Positions 1 to 8,991 of a stretch of 43,895 nt of DNA are shown here, in pieces. Each line of letters starts with the position of its first letter. The first letter of the stretch is position 1. Source of the DNA: an uncultured Pelagibacteraceae bacterium (GTDB taxonomy: Bacteria; Pseudomonadota; Alphaproteobacteria; Pelagibacterales; Pelagibacteraceae); NCBI GenBank assembly GCA_902537845.1, contig CACBDC010000008.1, positions 1 through 43,895 of the forward strand, given 5' to 3'. Below the pieces are notes generated by a model. It was not told where the DNA came from, ran no database searches, and was given only the letters and a program-made list of their open reading frames with translations. A program made the translations under genes and the position numbers.

Positions 1-201
1 GCACTAATTTTAAATAAAAAGACTAAATCACGAAATTATACTTTAGAGACCGTAAATAAAAATATTTATATATTTGGTATAGCCATGGATGAAGAAGAAA
101 AAAAAGAGGTTATTAACGAAGCGAATAAAATTTATGACGTAGTAAAAGTAATTCCCTCTATTTACTTAGCATCGGAGTTAAGTAGAACTAAACTTAATTA
201 G
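1..201 (+). CDS. C-terminal fragment of a BON-domain protein (partial)
   Basis: The reading frame is open from the first base and ends at TAG 199-201, giving the last 66 residues of a protein that begins outside the window. The segment TLETVNKNIYIFGIAMDEEE followed by a stretch of alternating helix and strand (EANKIYDVVKVIPSIYLAS) has the look of the second BON domain of DolP/OsmY-like envelope proteins, which bind phospholipid at the outer membrane; that family role is known, its use here is inferred. The end overlaps the converging maeB stop by 8 bp. No start, signal peptide or lipobox can be judged because the 5' part is missing. Confidence 0.6.
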   Translation, partial: ALILNKKTKSRNYTLETVNKNIYIFGIAMDEEEKKEVINEANKIYDVVKVIPSIYLASELSRTKLN

Positions 202-2476
202 AATAATCAATCACGTCAGAAGAGTATGCAGCGATAGATGCTAAATTTAAAATCTCTGATGTGCTCGCTCTTAATGGAGCTACTTCAATTGGCAACCCCA
301 ATCCAATTAATAGAGGTCCAATCAATTTACCGCCTCCAAATACTTTCATTAATTTCGTTGATATAGCAGCACTGTGTAATGCAGGCATAATTAAAATATT
401 TGCATTTCCCACAATTTTTGAAAAGGGATAAATTTCTTGATAAATAGGGTTTAAAGCTACATCTGGCTGCATTTCTCCGTCAAAATCAAAGTCAACTTTT
501 TCATTCTTCAGCAATTCGATTGCGTCTCTAACGTGCTTAGTATTTTTTGAAATAGGTTTACCAAAAGTTGAATGCGATAAAAAAGCTACTTTAGGATCAA
601 AACCAAATAATCTAGCTACTCTTACACAAGATTTAGAAACGTTAACTAATCTTTCAGCAGAGGGAAAGTCTTGCACGTTAGTATCAGCTACTAATATAGT
701 TTTTCCTTTAGAAACTATCATAGTCATACCAAAAATCTCTTCACCTGGCCGAGCTTCAACAACTTTTTTTAATTTTTCAACTGACGCAGCGTAGTGTCTA
801 ATATTACCTGTAACCATTGCATCTGCATCTTTACAAGCAATCATAGAGGAACCCCAAGCTATTCGATCATTTCTCACGATACGATCTACATCTCTTTCAA
901 GTTGACCTTCTCTTTGAAGTTTTTTGTAAAGATGTTTTACGTACTTCTCTCTTTTATTTTTATCTGTTGAATTTACAATTTCAATTTTAAAATTTTCATC
1001 CAAACCAATTTTTTTCAACTGATCTTTAATTCTTTTCTCAACTCCAATTAGTATAGGAATACCCAATTTATTTCTGCCAAACTCAATTGCAGCCTTAAGC
1101 ATATTTTCATCTTCACCCTCAGCAAAAATTACTCTTTTTGGATTTTTTCTAATTTTAGCATTTATACCTTGCATTATTGACATCGATGGATCCAAACGGT
1201 TGGATAATTGATCTTTGTAAATTTCAATATCGTCGATTTTTTTTCTAGCCGCCCCGCTTTTTATCGCAGCCTCGGCGACTGCTGAAGGGATTACACTGAT
1301 TAATCTTGGATCAAAAGTTGATGGGATAATATAATTCTTTCCATATCTTGGACGATCTCCACCATAAGCCGCAACAACTTCATCTGGAACATTCTCTCTT
1401 GCTAAAAGAGCTATAGCATTAGCAGCGGCCACTTTCATTTCTTCGTTTATGGCTTTAGCCCTTACGTCTAGCGCGCCTCTAAAAATATATGGAAAACCTA
1501 TGAGGTTATTTACTTGATTAGGATAATCTGAACGACCTGTAGCAATAATAGCGTCATCTCTTACTTCTTTTATAAGCTCAGGTTTTATTTCAGGGTCAGG
1601 ATTCGCGCATGCAAAAATTATAGGATTTTTATTCATTGATTTAACCATATCTTTAGTAACAACATCTTTTGCTGATAAACCCAAAAAAACATCAGAATTT
1701 TTCATTGCTTCTTCTAACGTTCTTAGTTTTGTATTAATGGCAAAAGCAGACTTAAACTGATCAATATTTTTTCTTCCTTCGTAGATAACACCTTTGCTAT
1801 CACACATAATTATATTTTCACTTTTTACTCCAGAACTTTTAAATAAATTTGCACATGCTTGCGCAGATGCTCCTGCACCATTTACTACAATTTTTACCTC
1901 CGAAATTTTTTTCTTTGAGATATCCAAGGCATTAATTAAAGCTGCTGTTGTTATAATAGCTGTACCATGTTGATCGTCATGAAAAACTGGTATGTCTAAA
2001 ACTTCTCTTAATTTTTGTTCAATTATAAAACAGTCTGGCGCAGCAATATCCTCTAAGTTAATTCCACCAAAAGTGCCGCTTATGTTTTTTATAGTTTCAA
2101 TAATTGATTTAGTATCTTTGCTATCAATTTCAATGTCTATAGAGTCGATGTCAGCAAAACGTTTAAATAAAACAGATTTACCTTCCATAACCGGTTTAGA
2201 TGCTAAAGAACCAAGATTACCTAATCCTAATATGGCAGATCCATTGCTTATAACTGCAACTAAGTTTCCTTTACTAGTGTAATCGTAGGCTAGATCAGGA
2301 TTTTTTGATATTTCTTTCACAGGGGCCGCAACACCCGGTGAATATGCTAGAGATAAATCTCTTTTAGTTGTAAGTGGTTTAGAAGAACCTATCTCAATTT
2401 TGCCTGACTTACCTTTTATATGGAAATCAAGAGCCTCTTTATCTGTATAATGATCAATTTCTGTTTTTTTTGGCAT
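194..2476 (-). CDS. maeB: NADP-dependent malic enzyme with C-terminal phosphotransacetylase domain
   Basis: A 760-residue MaeB-type protein. Residues about 1-420 are the malic enzyme: YSPGVAAPV near 45-53, NLEDI at 140-144, VFHDDQHGTA at 164-173 and the dinucleotide-binding NGAGASAQA near 199. Residues about 430-755 resemble phosphate acetyltransferase (VIFAEGEDENML onward, MVTGN, ADTNVQDFPSAE). The enzyme oxidatively decarboxylates malate to pyruvate, making NADPH in the cytoplasm; in this family the PTA-like domain is generally regarded as regulatory (acetyl-CoA sensing) rather than catalytic. Length is the usual one for the fused family. It is divergent from murJ across a 70-bp spacer and converges with the BON-domain gene, overlapping its end. 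Confidence 0.95.
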   Translation of the reverse strand: MPKKTEIDHYTDKEALDFHIKGKSGKIEIGSSKPLTTKRDLSLAYSPGVAAPVKEISKNPDLAYDYTSKGNLVAVISNGSAILGLGNLGSLASKPVMEGKSVLFKRFADIDSIDIEIDSKDTKSIIETIKNISGTFGGINLEDIAAPDCFIIEQKLREVLDIPVFHDDQHGTAIITTAALINALDISKKKISEVKIVVNGAGASAQACANLFKSSGVKSENIIMCDSKGVIYEGRKNIDQFKSAFAINTKLRTLEEAMKNSDVFLGLSAKDVVTKDMVKSMNKNPIIFACANPDPEIKPELIKEVRDDAIIATGRSDYPNQVNNLIGFPYIFRGALDVRAKAINEEMKVAAANAIALLARENVPDEVVAAYGGDRPRYGKNYIIPSTFDPRLISVIPSAVAEAAIKSGAARKKIDDIEIYKDQLSNRLDPSMSIMQGINAKIRKNPKRVIFAEGEDENMLKAAIEFGRNKLGIPILIGVEKRIKDQLKKIGLDENFKIEIVNSTDKNKREKYVKHLYKKLQREGQLERDVDRIVRNDRIAWGSSMIACKDADAMVTGNIRHYAASVEKLKKVVEARPGEEIFGMTMIVSKGKTILVADTNVQDFPSAERLVNVSKSCVRVARLFGFDPKVAFLSHSTFGKPISKNTKHVRDAIELLKNEKVDFDFDGEMQPDVALNPIYQEIYPFSKIVGNANILIMPALHSAAISTKLMKVFGGGKLIGPLLIGLGLPIEVAPLRASTSEILNLASIAAYSSDVIDYSN

Positions 2477-2546
2477 TTAGTATTATGAGTATGTAATATA
2501 AAAAATGATAATTCACTAAAAATTTATGGCGTAATTAAGAATATCT

Positions 2547-4073
2547 ATGAACCTATTATCCTCAGCATCTGTATTTAGTTTTTTTACTTTGATAAGCAGA
2601 ATTTTAGGTTATGCCAGAGACATCTTGATAGCAATTTTTTTAGGCACTTCGATCTTTGCAGACGCTTTTTTTGTAGCTTTTAGATTGCCTAATACGTTTA
2701 GAAGATTGTTTTCCGAAGGAACTTTTAATGCGGCGTTCATACCAAGCTATACCTCAGCTAAAATAGAGGATAAAAAAAAAGGAAAGAAGTTCGCAGACAA
2801 TGTTTTAAGTTCTTTATTACTTATCTTATTATTTATTGTCACTTTGGTTGAAATTTTTACACCTTACTTGATTTATATTATTGCTCCAGGGTTTATTGAA
2901 AATCAAATCAAATTTGATTTAGCAGTAGAATTAACGAGAATTACTTTTCCATTTTTATTATTTGTAAGTCTATCATCTTTTTTTGCAGGGATCCTTAATT
3001 CAAATAATAAATTTGCAGCTGCAGCTGCAGCACCAATAATTTTAAATGTAGTTTTAATTATAAGTTTAATTGTATCCTATTATTTTAGGTTAAATTTTGC
3101 AAAACAGCTTTCATATGGCGTAAGTATAGCAGGAATAATTCAATTAATTTTTTTAATCTACGTGACATTAAAATTTTATAAACCAGATTTAGTATTTAGT
3201 TTTAAAATTAGCAACAAAGTAAAATTTTTTTTTAAAAAACTATTACCTAGTATTTTGTCATCTGGGGTAACTCAAATTAATATTTTAATTGGAACTATTA
3301 TTGCTTCTTTTCAAACAGGAGCTGTATCTTATCTTTATTATGCCGATAGAATATATCAAATAAATCTAGCCATTGCTGGCATAGCAGTAGGAACCGTATC
3401 TTTACCCGTTCTCTCTGCAGCGTTTAAGACAAAAAATATAAAAAAAATTTCTAGCATTCAAAATAAATCTTTTGAACTTTCACTACTATTGTCTGTACCT
3501 GCAAGCTTTGGATTAGTTTTAGCTTCTGAGGAAATAGTAAACGCATTATTTGGTTATGGATCATTTTCAGTCGACGATGTAGAAAAGACAGCCGATGCTC
3601 TTAAATATTTTGGTTATGGCGTACCTGCGTTTGCTTTGGTAAAAGTTTTATCCAATTTCTTTTTTGCTAGAGATAATACTAAGATACCTTTCTATATTTC
3701 GATTGCCATGGTGTTCATAAACACTTTACTAAGTGTCAGTTTGTTTAGTAGATTTGGATTTATAATTATTCCTATTGCCACTTCTTTTTCAACATGGGTT
3801 GGTGTTTTAATTTATTTATATTTATTACATTTAAAAAAATCTCTATTATTAAAGAACCTAATGATTATGAATTTTGTAAAAATATTTTTTTCAACGATTA
3901 TAATGTCTGCAGTTTTATTATTTTTCTTAGAAGAATTCGTAAGTTATCTAGATTATTCATATAAATATAAAGCTGTTTATCTTTTACCAATTGTTAGTTT
4001 TGTAGGTATGGTTTACTTATTATCATGTTATTTATTAGGAATATTAAAAATTAAAAATTATAAAACAAATTAA
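2547..4073 (+). CDS. murJ: Lipid II flippase MurJ
   Basis: A 508-residue, very hydrophobic protein with about 14 predicted membrane segments and MurJ/MviN family landmarks: SRILGYARDILIA near the N terminus, FRLPNTFRRLFSEGTFNAAFIP, and a central ADRIYQINLAIAGIAVGTVSLP. MurJ flips the lipid-linked peptidoglycan precursor lipid II across the inner membrane. Start ATG 2547 gives the typical N terminus. Its TAA stop at 4071-4073 is followed without a gap by the trpS ATG, so the two are probably co-transcribed and translationally coupled. The murJ-trpS-Nfu order is common in alphaproteobacteria. Confidence 0.95.
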   Translation: MNLLSSASVFSFFTLISRILGYARDILIAIFLGTSIFADAFFVAFRLPNTFRRLFSEGTFNAAFIPSYTSAKIEDKKKGKKFADNVLSSLLLILLFIVTLVEIFTPYLIYIIAPGFIENQIKFDLAVELTRITFPFLLFVSLSSFFAGILNSNNKFAAAAAAPIILNVVLIISLIVSYYFRLNFAKQLSYGVSIAGIIQLIFLIYVTLKFYKPDLVFSFKISNKVKFFFKKLLPSILSSGVTQINILIGTIIASFQTGAVSYLYYADRIYQINLAIAGIAVGTVSLPVLSAAFKTKNIKKISSIQNKSFELSLLLSVPASFGLVLASEEIVNALFGYGSFSVDDVEKTADALKYFGYGVPAFALVKVLSNFFFARDNTKIPFYISIAMVFINTLLSVSLFSRFGFIIIPIATSFSTWVGVLIYLYLLHLKKSLLLKNLMIMNFVKIFFSTIIMSAVLLFFLEEFVSYLDYSYKYKAVYLLPIVSFVGMVYLLSCYLLGILKIKNYKTN

Positions 4074-5078
4074 ATGAGTAGCAAAAAAATAGTATTTTCA
4101 GGCGTACAACCAACAGGCAATTTACATTTAGGAAATTACTTGGGAGCGTTGAAAAATTTTGTTTCGCTGCAAAAAGAGATGAATTGTATTTATTGTGTTG
4201 TTGATTTACATGCTATTACAATTTTTCAAAAGCCTAGACAATTAGAGGATAACGTTTTGGAGACAACTGCTACTTTTTTAGCGTCAGGGCTAAATCCTGA
4301 GAAAAGTATTATTTTTAATCAATCATCAGTTTCTGGACACGCCGAACTTGCCTGGATATTAAATTGTGTATCTAGAATTGGATGGCTCAATAGAATGACT
4401 CAATTTAAAGATAAAGCTGGATCTGATAAGGAAAAAGCAAGTGTTGGTCTTTATATATATCCAAATTTAATGGCAGCAGACATATTACTCTATAAAGCAA
4501 CGCATGTACCCGTTGGAGCGGATCAAAAACAACATTTGGAATTGTCAAGGGATATAGCTCAAAAATTTAATAAAGATTTTAATTGTGAAAACTTTTTTCC
4601 TTTGCCAGAGCCACTAATTCACAAAAATATTTCAAGAGTAATGAGTCTTAGAGATGGAACAAAAAAAATGAGTAAATCCGAGGATTCAGATTATTCAAGA
4701 ATAAATCTTAAAGATTCAGCTGACGAAATAAAGAAAAAAATAAAAAAAGCAAAATCAGATTCTGAACCAATACCTTCTGACATTAAATCACTTCAAAATA
4801 AACCTGAAGCACTTAATCTTTTAAATATTTATTCTGAATTGACAAAAAATAGCATAGAAAAAATTATTTCAGAAATGGCTGGCAAGGAATACTCTAATTT
4901 GAAGACTAAGTTAACTGAAGTTTTAATAAACGAAATAACACCAGTTGGTAAAGAAATACAAAAATTGCTTAAAGAAAAGTCATACTTAAAAAATATTTTA
5001 AAAAAAGGCACTGAAAAAGCCAATATAATAGCTGAGGAAAACCTTAAAAATATACGTGAAAAAATAGGTTTGATATAA
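4074..5078 (+). CDS. trpS: Tryptophanyl-tRNA synthetase
   Basis: A 334-residue class I synthetase that charges tRNA-Trp in the cytoplasm. The N terminus FSGVQPTGNLHLGNYLGAL carries the HIGH-equivalent (residues 14-22), GADQKQHLELSRDIA (148-162) is the family tryptophan/tRNA-binding segment, and KMSKS sits at 198-202. Length is normal for bacterial TrpRS. The gene starts directly after the murJ stop codon with no spacer and is followed 12 bp later by the Nfu gene, so it sits inside a rightward operon. No tryptophan-responsive leader is possible in the zero-length spacer. Confidence 0.97.
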   Translation: MSSKKIVFSGVQPTGNLHLGNYLGALKNFVSLQKEMNCIYCVVDLHAITIFQKPRQLEDNVLETTATFLASGLNPEKSIIFNQSSVSGHAELAWILNCVSRIGWLNRMTQFKDKAGSDKEKASVGLYIYPNLMAADILLYKATHVPVGADQKQHLELSRDIAQKFNKDFNCENFFPLPEPLIHKNISRVMSLRDGTKKMSKSEDSDYSRINLKDSADEIKKKIKKAKSDSEPIPSDIKSLQNKPEALNLLNIYSELTKNSIEKIISEMAGKEYSNLKTKLTEVLINEITPVGKEIQKLLKEKSYLKNILKKGTEKANIIAEENLKNIREKIGLI

Positions 5079-5090
5079 TATAAAATCATA

Positions 5091-5639
5091 ATGATACAAA
5101 CTGAAACTACACCCAATCCGGACTCACTAAAATTCTTATCTGAAAGAGTAATTTCAACAGCAGGAACTGAGGAGTTTCAAAAAGATAAAGAAAATGATTT
5201 AAAAAATTCATTTGTGAGAGAATTGTTAAATTTTAAGGGTGTGGAACTGATTTTATTATCCAAAAATTTTATTTCAGTTAAAAAAAATAAGGATGTTTCT
5301 TGGAACGAATTAAAACCAATGGTCATTTCTCACTTAAATGATTATTTTCAAAAGAGTGATGAACCAATCTTGAAAGAAAAAAAACTAATAAATGACGACC
5401 ACACTAATGATGAAACTGTGAATAAAATTATTGAAGTCTTAGATACTAAAATCCGACCAGCTGTGGCAAGAGATGGAGGAGATATAAAATTTAAATCCTT
5501 TAAGAATGGCGTGGTTCATGTCGAGTTACAAGGCAGTTGCTCTGGCTGTCCAAGTTCTTTGATGACACTGAAGCAGGGAGTTCAAAATTTGTTAAAACAC
5601 TATGTAAAAGAGGTAAATTCTGTTGAGGCGGTACAATGA
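5091..5639 (+). CDS. Nfu-type iron-sulfur cluster carrier
   Basis: A 182-residue protein with the two-domain Nfu architecture. Residues about 1-85 form the N-terminal Nfu domain (TETTPNPDSLKF at 4-15). Residues about 108-178 form the NifU C-terminal domain with VARDGGDIKF and the cluster-binding CSGCPSS motif, Cys150 and Cys153. Proteins of this kind carry assembled [4Fe-4S] clusters to client enzymes in the cytoplasm. The nearby MiaB, a two-cluster enzyme encoded 3.3 kb downstream, is a plausible client (inference). Its stop overlaps the next start as ATGA, which implies translational coupling. Often called NfuA or NifU-like; I leave the symbol blank because the alphaproteobacterial form is named inconsistently. 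Confidence 0.93.
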   Translation: MIQTETTPNPDSLKFLSERVISTAGTEEFQKDKENDLKNSFVRELLNFKGVELILLSKNFISVKKNKDVSWNELKPMVISHLNDYFQKSDEPILKEKKLINDDHTNDETVNKIIEVLDTKIRPAVARDGGDIKFKSFKNGVVHVELQGSCSGCPSSLMTLKQGVQNLLKHYVKEVNSVEAVQ

Positions 5640-7138
5640 AGAAAAAATTAAGTTATAGAGATAAACTTGTAGAACTAGCTTACATTTATGATGTTAAAGA
5701 AATTAAGGAGTACGAAAAAAGAAGAAAAAATTTAACTTCCGGTCAATTAGAACTAATTTTAAAAAAAAATAAAATAATAATTCCAAAAGATTATAAGTCT
5801 AATTTTTTACGGGATAACTTCGTAAAACCTATTACAAAAATAAAATCAAATTTCGAAGAATATAAGGATGAAAAGATTAAAGAGAAAAATAGACTTTTTA
5901 GAAAAGCAGAAAATTTTAAGCATGACTCAAAAAGAAAATTCAATAACGTTCTTAAAGTTATTTGGAATAATCTTGGTAAAGCAGGTTTAAATTTTCTAAA
6001 TATAATTCCTAAACTAGGAACTGCGATTTTTGTTTTTTTTGCACGTGTTTTTACAGATTTATTTAATGGAATTTACAATCAACAAATAGACCCATCAAAA
6101 GCTAGAAATGTAATAATAAGCATTTTTGCTGTTATAGTCTTTTCTGTTGTTGCGTTTGGAAGTCTAAACTATTTTAAAGATAAAGATTTTAAAGAAATTG
6201 TAGAGATTAAAGAGCCTAAAGTTGAAAAAAAACTAGAACCACAAGTAAAGATAAAGAAACCAGAAGTTAAAAAAGAAGTTAAGAAACCTGACGTAAAAAA
6301 AGAAGTAAAACCTAAGTTAGAGGTTAAAAGAAATAATGTTGATGAGGTAATACTTCCAAACTTAAATCTAAAAACTGAAACTGTTTTAAATTTATTTAAA
6401 GACGTTGAATATGATTTAGGACAAGTTCGATCTCAAAAATTGGTAAAACCAATTTATTTTACTCAATTTCCAAGAGATCTTGACGAGTTACAAAGTACTA
6501 AACTAAAAAAAGAAACCTTTATAAAAATTGTTTTGCCACTGATTGTAGCTGAGAATGAAAGAATACTAGCAGATAGAGAGAAATTAACAACTTTAGCCAA
6601 TAAGAAATTTACTACTGATTTAGAGAAACAATGGATTAGGCAAAAACTTTTAGAATACAAAGTTAAAAAAGGAAACTTAAAAGAATTATTGGTGAGAATG
6701 GATATTATCCCTACCTCTATTGCATTAGCGCAAGCTGCTAAGGAAAGCGGCTGGGGAACATCTAGATTTGCGCTTGAAGGTAATGCTATTTTTGGACAAT
6801 GGACATGGAGTGGCCAAGGTATAGCACCACTTGATCGGGAAAGTAATAAGAGTCACAAAATCTTAAAATTTCCAATACTTAGAGCATCAGTTAAAGCCTA
6901 CCAAAATAATTTAAATACTCATAAAAGTTATATTAAATTCAGAGAAAAAAGAAAAAAGCTTAGAGAGAAAAATAATAATATTAAAGGTCTAGAATTAACC
7001 GAAACATTAAATAATTACGCACAAACAGGTCTTGAATATACAAAAATTTTAAATCAGATTATTAGACAAAATAGACTTACAGATTTTGAGCCAGTAAGAT
7101 TAGTAAATTCAGTGAAAAAAGTTGAACTTAGCTCATAA
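5636..7138 (+). CDS. Membrane-anchored glucosaminidase (Bax-like) domain protein
   Basis: A 500-residue protein in three parts. Residues 1-158 are lysine-rich and have no clear secretion signal, so they are probably cytoplasmic. One hydrophobic helix spans about 159-178. A Lys/Pro/Glu/Val-rich linker with repeated KxPxVKKEVK units covers about 193-230. The C-terminal half ends in a glucosaminidase-like fold: ALAQAAKESGWGTSRFA (363-379) with probable catalytic Glu370, then NAIFGQWTW and a conserved SVKAYQNNLNTH. The family (Bax, FlgJ, LytG-like) cleaves the glycan backbone of peptidoglycan. Topology would place the enzyme in the periplasm, tethered to the inner membrane. It overlaps the Nfu stop by 4 bp (ATGA) and converges with the deacetylase 9 bp downstream. 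Substrate is inferred. Confidence 0.82.
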   Translation: MKKKLSYRDKLVELAYIYDVKEIKEYEKRRKNLTSGQLELILKKNKIIIPKDYKSNFLRDNFVKPITKIKSNFEEYKDEKIKEKNRLFRKAENFKHDSKRKFNNVLKVIWNNLGKAGLNFLNIIPKLGTAIFVFFARVFTDLFNGIYNQQIDPSKARNVIISIFAVIVFSVVAFGSLNYFKDKDFKEIVEIKEPKVEKKLEPQVKIKKPEVKKEVKKPDVKKEVKPKLEVKRNNVDEVILPNLNLKTETVLNLFKDVEYDLGQVRSQKLVKPIYFTQFPRDLDELQSTKLKKETFIKIVLPLIVAENERILADREKLTTLANKKFTTDLEKQWIRQKLLEYKVKKGNLKELLVRMDIIPTSIALAQAAKESGWGTSRFALEGNAIFGQWTWSGQGIAPLDRESNKSHKILKFPILRASVKAYQNNLNTHKSYIKFREKRKKLREKNNNIKGLELTETLNNYAQTGLEYTKILNQIIRQNRLTDFEPVRLVNSVKKVELSS

Positions 7139-7147
7139 TCCCATTAT

Positions 7148-8203
7148 TCACTTGTCACTTATTACGAACTGAACACCCAGCCAACGCCAAAACCCTCCAG
7201 AAGCTCTCAGCGAACAATTTATTCTACCGCGTTCACCAACAAACTTCTCATTTATTTTTACGTTAAGCGTATTTGCGTCTTTAAAAGAAATAAGAGATTG
7301 TCGCCATTTATTTCCCTCATTTGAATAGCAAGTTAGAGACTTCAAATTCTTTATATTTTCATAAAATTTAATTTCTACTTGTGGAGGATTTTTACTTTTT
7401 AAAAGATATTTTTCTTCAGGTACAATTTTTTTATATTTGAAGGGCAAAGTTTTGGTTATAGATTTGAAGCGCTTAATCTCTCCATACTTTTCATTAATCG
7501 GAAATCTAGGTAGTTCAAAAAAGTCTTTAGTTTCGTCCATTACACCTGAATGTTGGCCAAGTGCATATTTAAATCCTAAAGATTTTATAATATTTTTAAA
7601 TTCTAAGCTATATTCGCCAAAAGGATAAGAAAAGAAAATAGAGTTTTTTCCCAGTTCTTTTTTAAAAATTGAAATTGATTTTTTTATATCTTTTTCTATC
7701 ACATCTGAATTTTCATCAACTAAATATTCGTGAGTGTGGCTATGATTTCCTATTTCAACAAAACTTTGTTGACTTATTTCTCTGATTTGGTCCCACGTCA
7801 TATAATTAAATGCACCTACCTCTCGCGTGCTTATAAATAGAATAAAGGGTATTTTTTTTTCTTTTAGAATAGGCCAAGCGTTCTTATAAAATGAGGAAAA
7901 ACCATCATCAATAGTTAAAAGAACTTTTCTTTGTGTTTTATTTTTTTTAATTTCATTTTCGAAATTTCTTGGATCAATGAATTTTAATCCGTTTTCTTCA
8001 ATAATTTTTAAATGTTCTTTAAAATCATTAATTTTTATATTGGTAGAAGGATACTTATTTTCTTCAAACCTGTGATACATAAGTGCAATAAGACCAAAAT
8101 CATCAATATTTTGACTTGAAGTGTCCGAATACGAATTGTTATGAAAAGATAAAAAAGTTATAAACAAGTAGATGATAAAAGATTTTTTGATTTTAAGTTT
8201 CAT
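7148..8203 (-). CDS. Secreted polysaccharide deacetylase (NodB-homology)
   Basis: I choose the start at 8203, which gives 351 residues beginning MKLKIKKSFIIYLFITFLSF, a normal signal peptide; an upstream in-frame ATG at 8326 would bury that signal behind 41 residues. NodB-homology motifs are present: LTIDDGF (Asp99 and Asp100 in the chosen numbering), HSHTH with His154 and His158 as metal ligands, and YPFGEY at 193-198. The family removes acetyl groups from N-acetylated sugars with a Zn-type metal centre. The C-terminal 100 residues after the catalytic domain are not recognised. It converges with the glucosaminidase-like gene, so two candidate wall-active enzymes are neighbours. Its 5' end overlaps the divergent tsaB start by up to 32 bp. 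Confidence 0.85.
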   Translation of the reverse strand: MKLKIKKSFIIYLFITFLSFHNNSYSDTSSQNIDDFGLIALMYHRFEENKYPSTNIKINDFKEHLKIIEENGLKFIDPRNFENEIKKNKTQRKVLLTIDDGFSSFYKNAWPILKEKKIPFILFISTREVGAFNYMTWDQIREISQQSFVEIGNHSHTHEYLVDENSDVIEKDIKKSISIFKKELGKNSIFFSYPFGEYSLEFKNIIKSLGFKYALGQHSGVMDETKDFFELPRFPINEKYGEIKRFKSITKTLPFKYKKIVPEEKYLLKSKNPPQVEIKFYENIKNLKSLTCYSNEGNKWRQSLISFKDANTLNVKINEKFVGERGRINCSLRASGGFWRWLGVQFVISDK

Positions 8204-8555
8204 AGGCAAAGATAACAAAATAGGTTTAAAAATAACTAACAAATTTTTTGCTCTCGATTTTGATCTTAATGTTAATAATAACGACAAGATAGTATTAACC
8301 ATATTAAATCTTCTTAAAAAACACAAAGTAAATGTTGATAATAATTTCTCAATTCTCGTAAATAATGGCCCTGGAAGTTTTTCATCATTAAGAATTTCTT
8401 TAGCTGTGGCAAAAGGAATAAAAATATCAAAAAAGATTAATCTTTTTGGATTTAAAAATTCAGATCTAGGTCAATTTAACCTTGCTAATATTGAACTTTT
8501 AATTAAAAAAAAATTAATACAAAAAAATTTGATTAAACCTATATATTTAAGTTAA
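8172..8555 (+). CDS. tsaB: Short TsaB-like tRNA t6A synthesis partner protein
   Basis: Only 127 residues against about 220-230 for typical TsaB. The family signature is clear: NNGPGSFSSLRISLAVAKGI at 64-83 corresponds to GPGSFTGLR, and the C-terminal KPIYLS (122-127) matches the usual EPVYLR tail. What should lie between, most of the second ASKHA lobe, is missing. The N-terminal strand LILSFIGKDNKIGLKI also lacks the usual IDTS. TsaB pairs with TsaD to make threonylcarbamoyladenosine on ANN-decoding tRNAs. The position before fur-miaB is the standard alphaproteobacterial one, which supports the identity. ATG 8172 overlaps the divergent deacetylase gene; TTG 8187 is an alternative start. It could be decaying, but the frame is intact. 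Confidence 0.72.
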   Translation: MIKDFLILSFIGKDNKIGLKITNKFFALDFDLNVNNNDKIVLTILNLLKKHKVNVDNNFSILVNNGPGSFSSLRISLAVAKGIKISKKINLFGFKNSDLGQFNLANIELLIKKKLIQKNLIKPIYLS

Positions 8556-8564
8556 ATTAATTAT

Positions 8565-8990
8565 ATGAACTCAATCGAAGAAAAATGTAAAAGCAAAGGC
8601 GTCAGGCTTACTGATCAGAGAAAGACCATAGCTAAAGTCTTATCTGAGTCTAAAGAAGTCTACGGCTCAAAGGATCATCCCGATGTAGATGAATTGCATA
8701 AAAGAGTGTCACAGATAGATAAAAAAATTAGTATTGCTACAGTTTATAGAACAGTAAAACTTTTAGAGGAGTCTGGGATTTTAGAAAAGCATGATTTTAA
8801 GGGTGGCAAAGCAAGATACGAACCATCTCTTGAAGATCATCATGATCACTTAATCGATATTAATAGTGGAGAAATTATAGAATTTGTTGATGAAAATATT
8901 GAAAAACTTCAAAATGAAGTTGCAAAAAAACTAGGCTATAAGTTAGTTGATCACAAACTTGAACTTTATGGTTCAAAAATAAAAAAATAA
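8565..8990 (+). CDS. fur: Fur/Mur-family metal-responsive repressor
   Basis: A 141-residue Fur protein: winged helix from about 10-85 (RLTDQRKTIAKVL, ISIATVYRTVKLLEESGIL) and a dimerisation/metal domain starting with HHDHLIDINSGEIIEF. The CxxC structural-zinc pairs of enteric Fur are absent, as in alphaproteobacterial Fur/Mur proteins, some of which sense manganese rather than iron. The ending YKLVDHKLELYG is typical of that group. It sits between tsaB and miaB, its conserved alphaproteobacterial location, 9 bp after tsaB and 1 bp before miaB. It is distinct from the second Fur-family gene (irr) at 23609. Whether it answers to Fe or Mn cannot be read from the sequence. Confidence 0.9.
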   Translation: MNSIEEKCKSKGVRLTDQRKTIAKVLSESKEVYGSKDHPDVDELHKRVSQIDKKISIATVYRTVKLLEESGILEKHDFKGGKARYEPSLEDHHDHLIDINSGEIIEFVDENIEKLQNEVAKKLGYKLVDHKLELYGSKIKK

Positions 8991-8991
8991 T

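Noticed and set aside
8204-8326. Upstream ATG extending the polysaccharide deacetylase by 41 residues
   Set aside because: It would put a basic stretch before an obvious signal peptide and deepen the overlap with tsaB; ATG 8203 gives a normal secreted N terminus.
8172-8555. tsaB as a pseudogene
   Set aside because: The frame is uninterrupted, the position is conserved and both the signature motif and the C-terminal tail are kept, so an in-frame internal deletion fits better than decay; not fully excluded.
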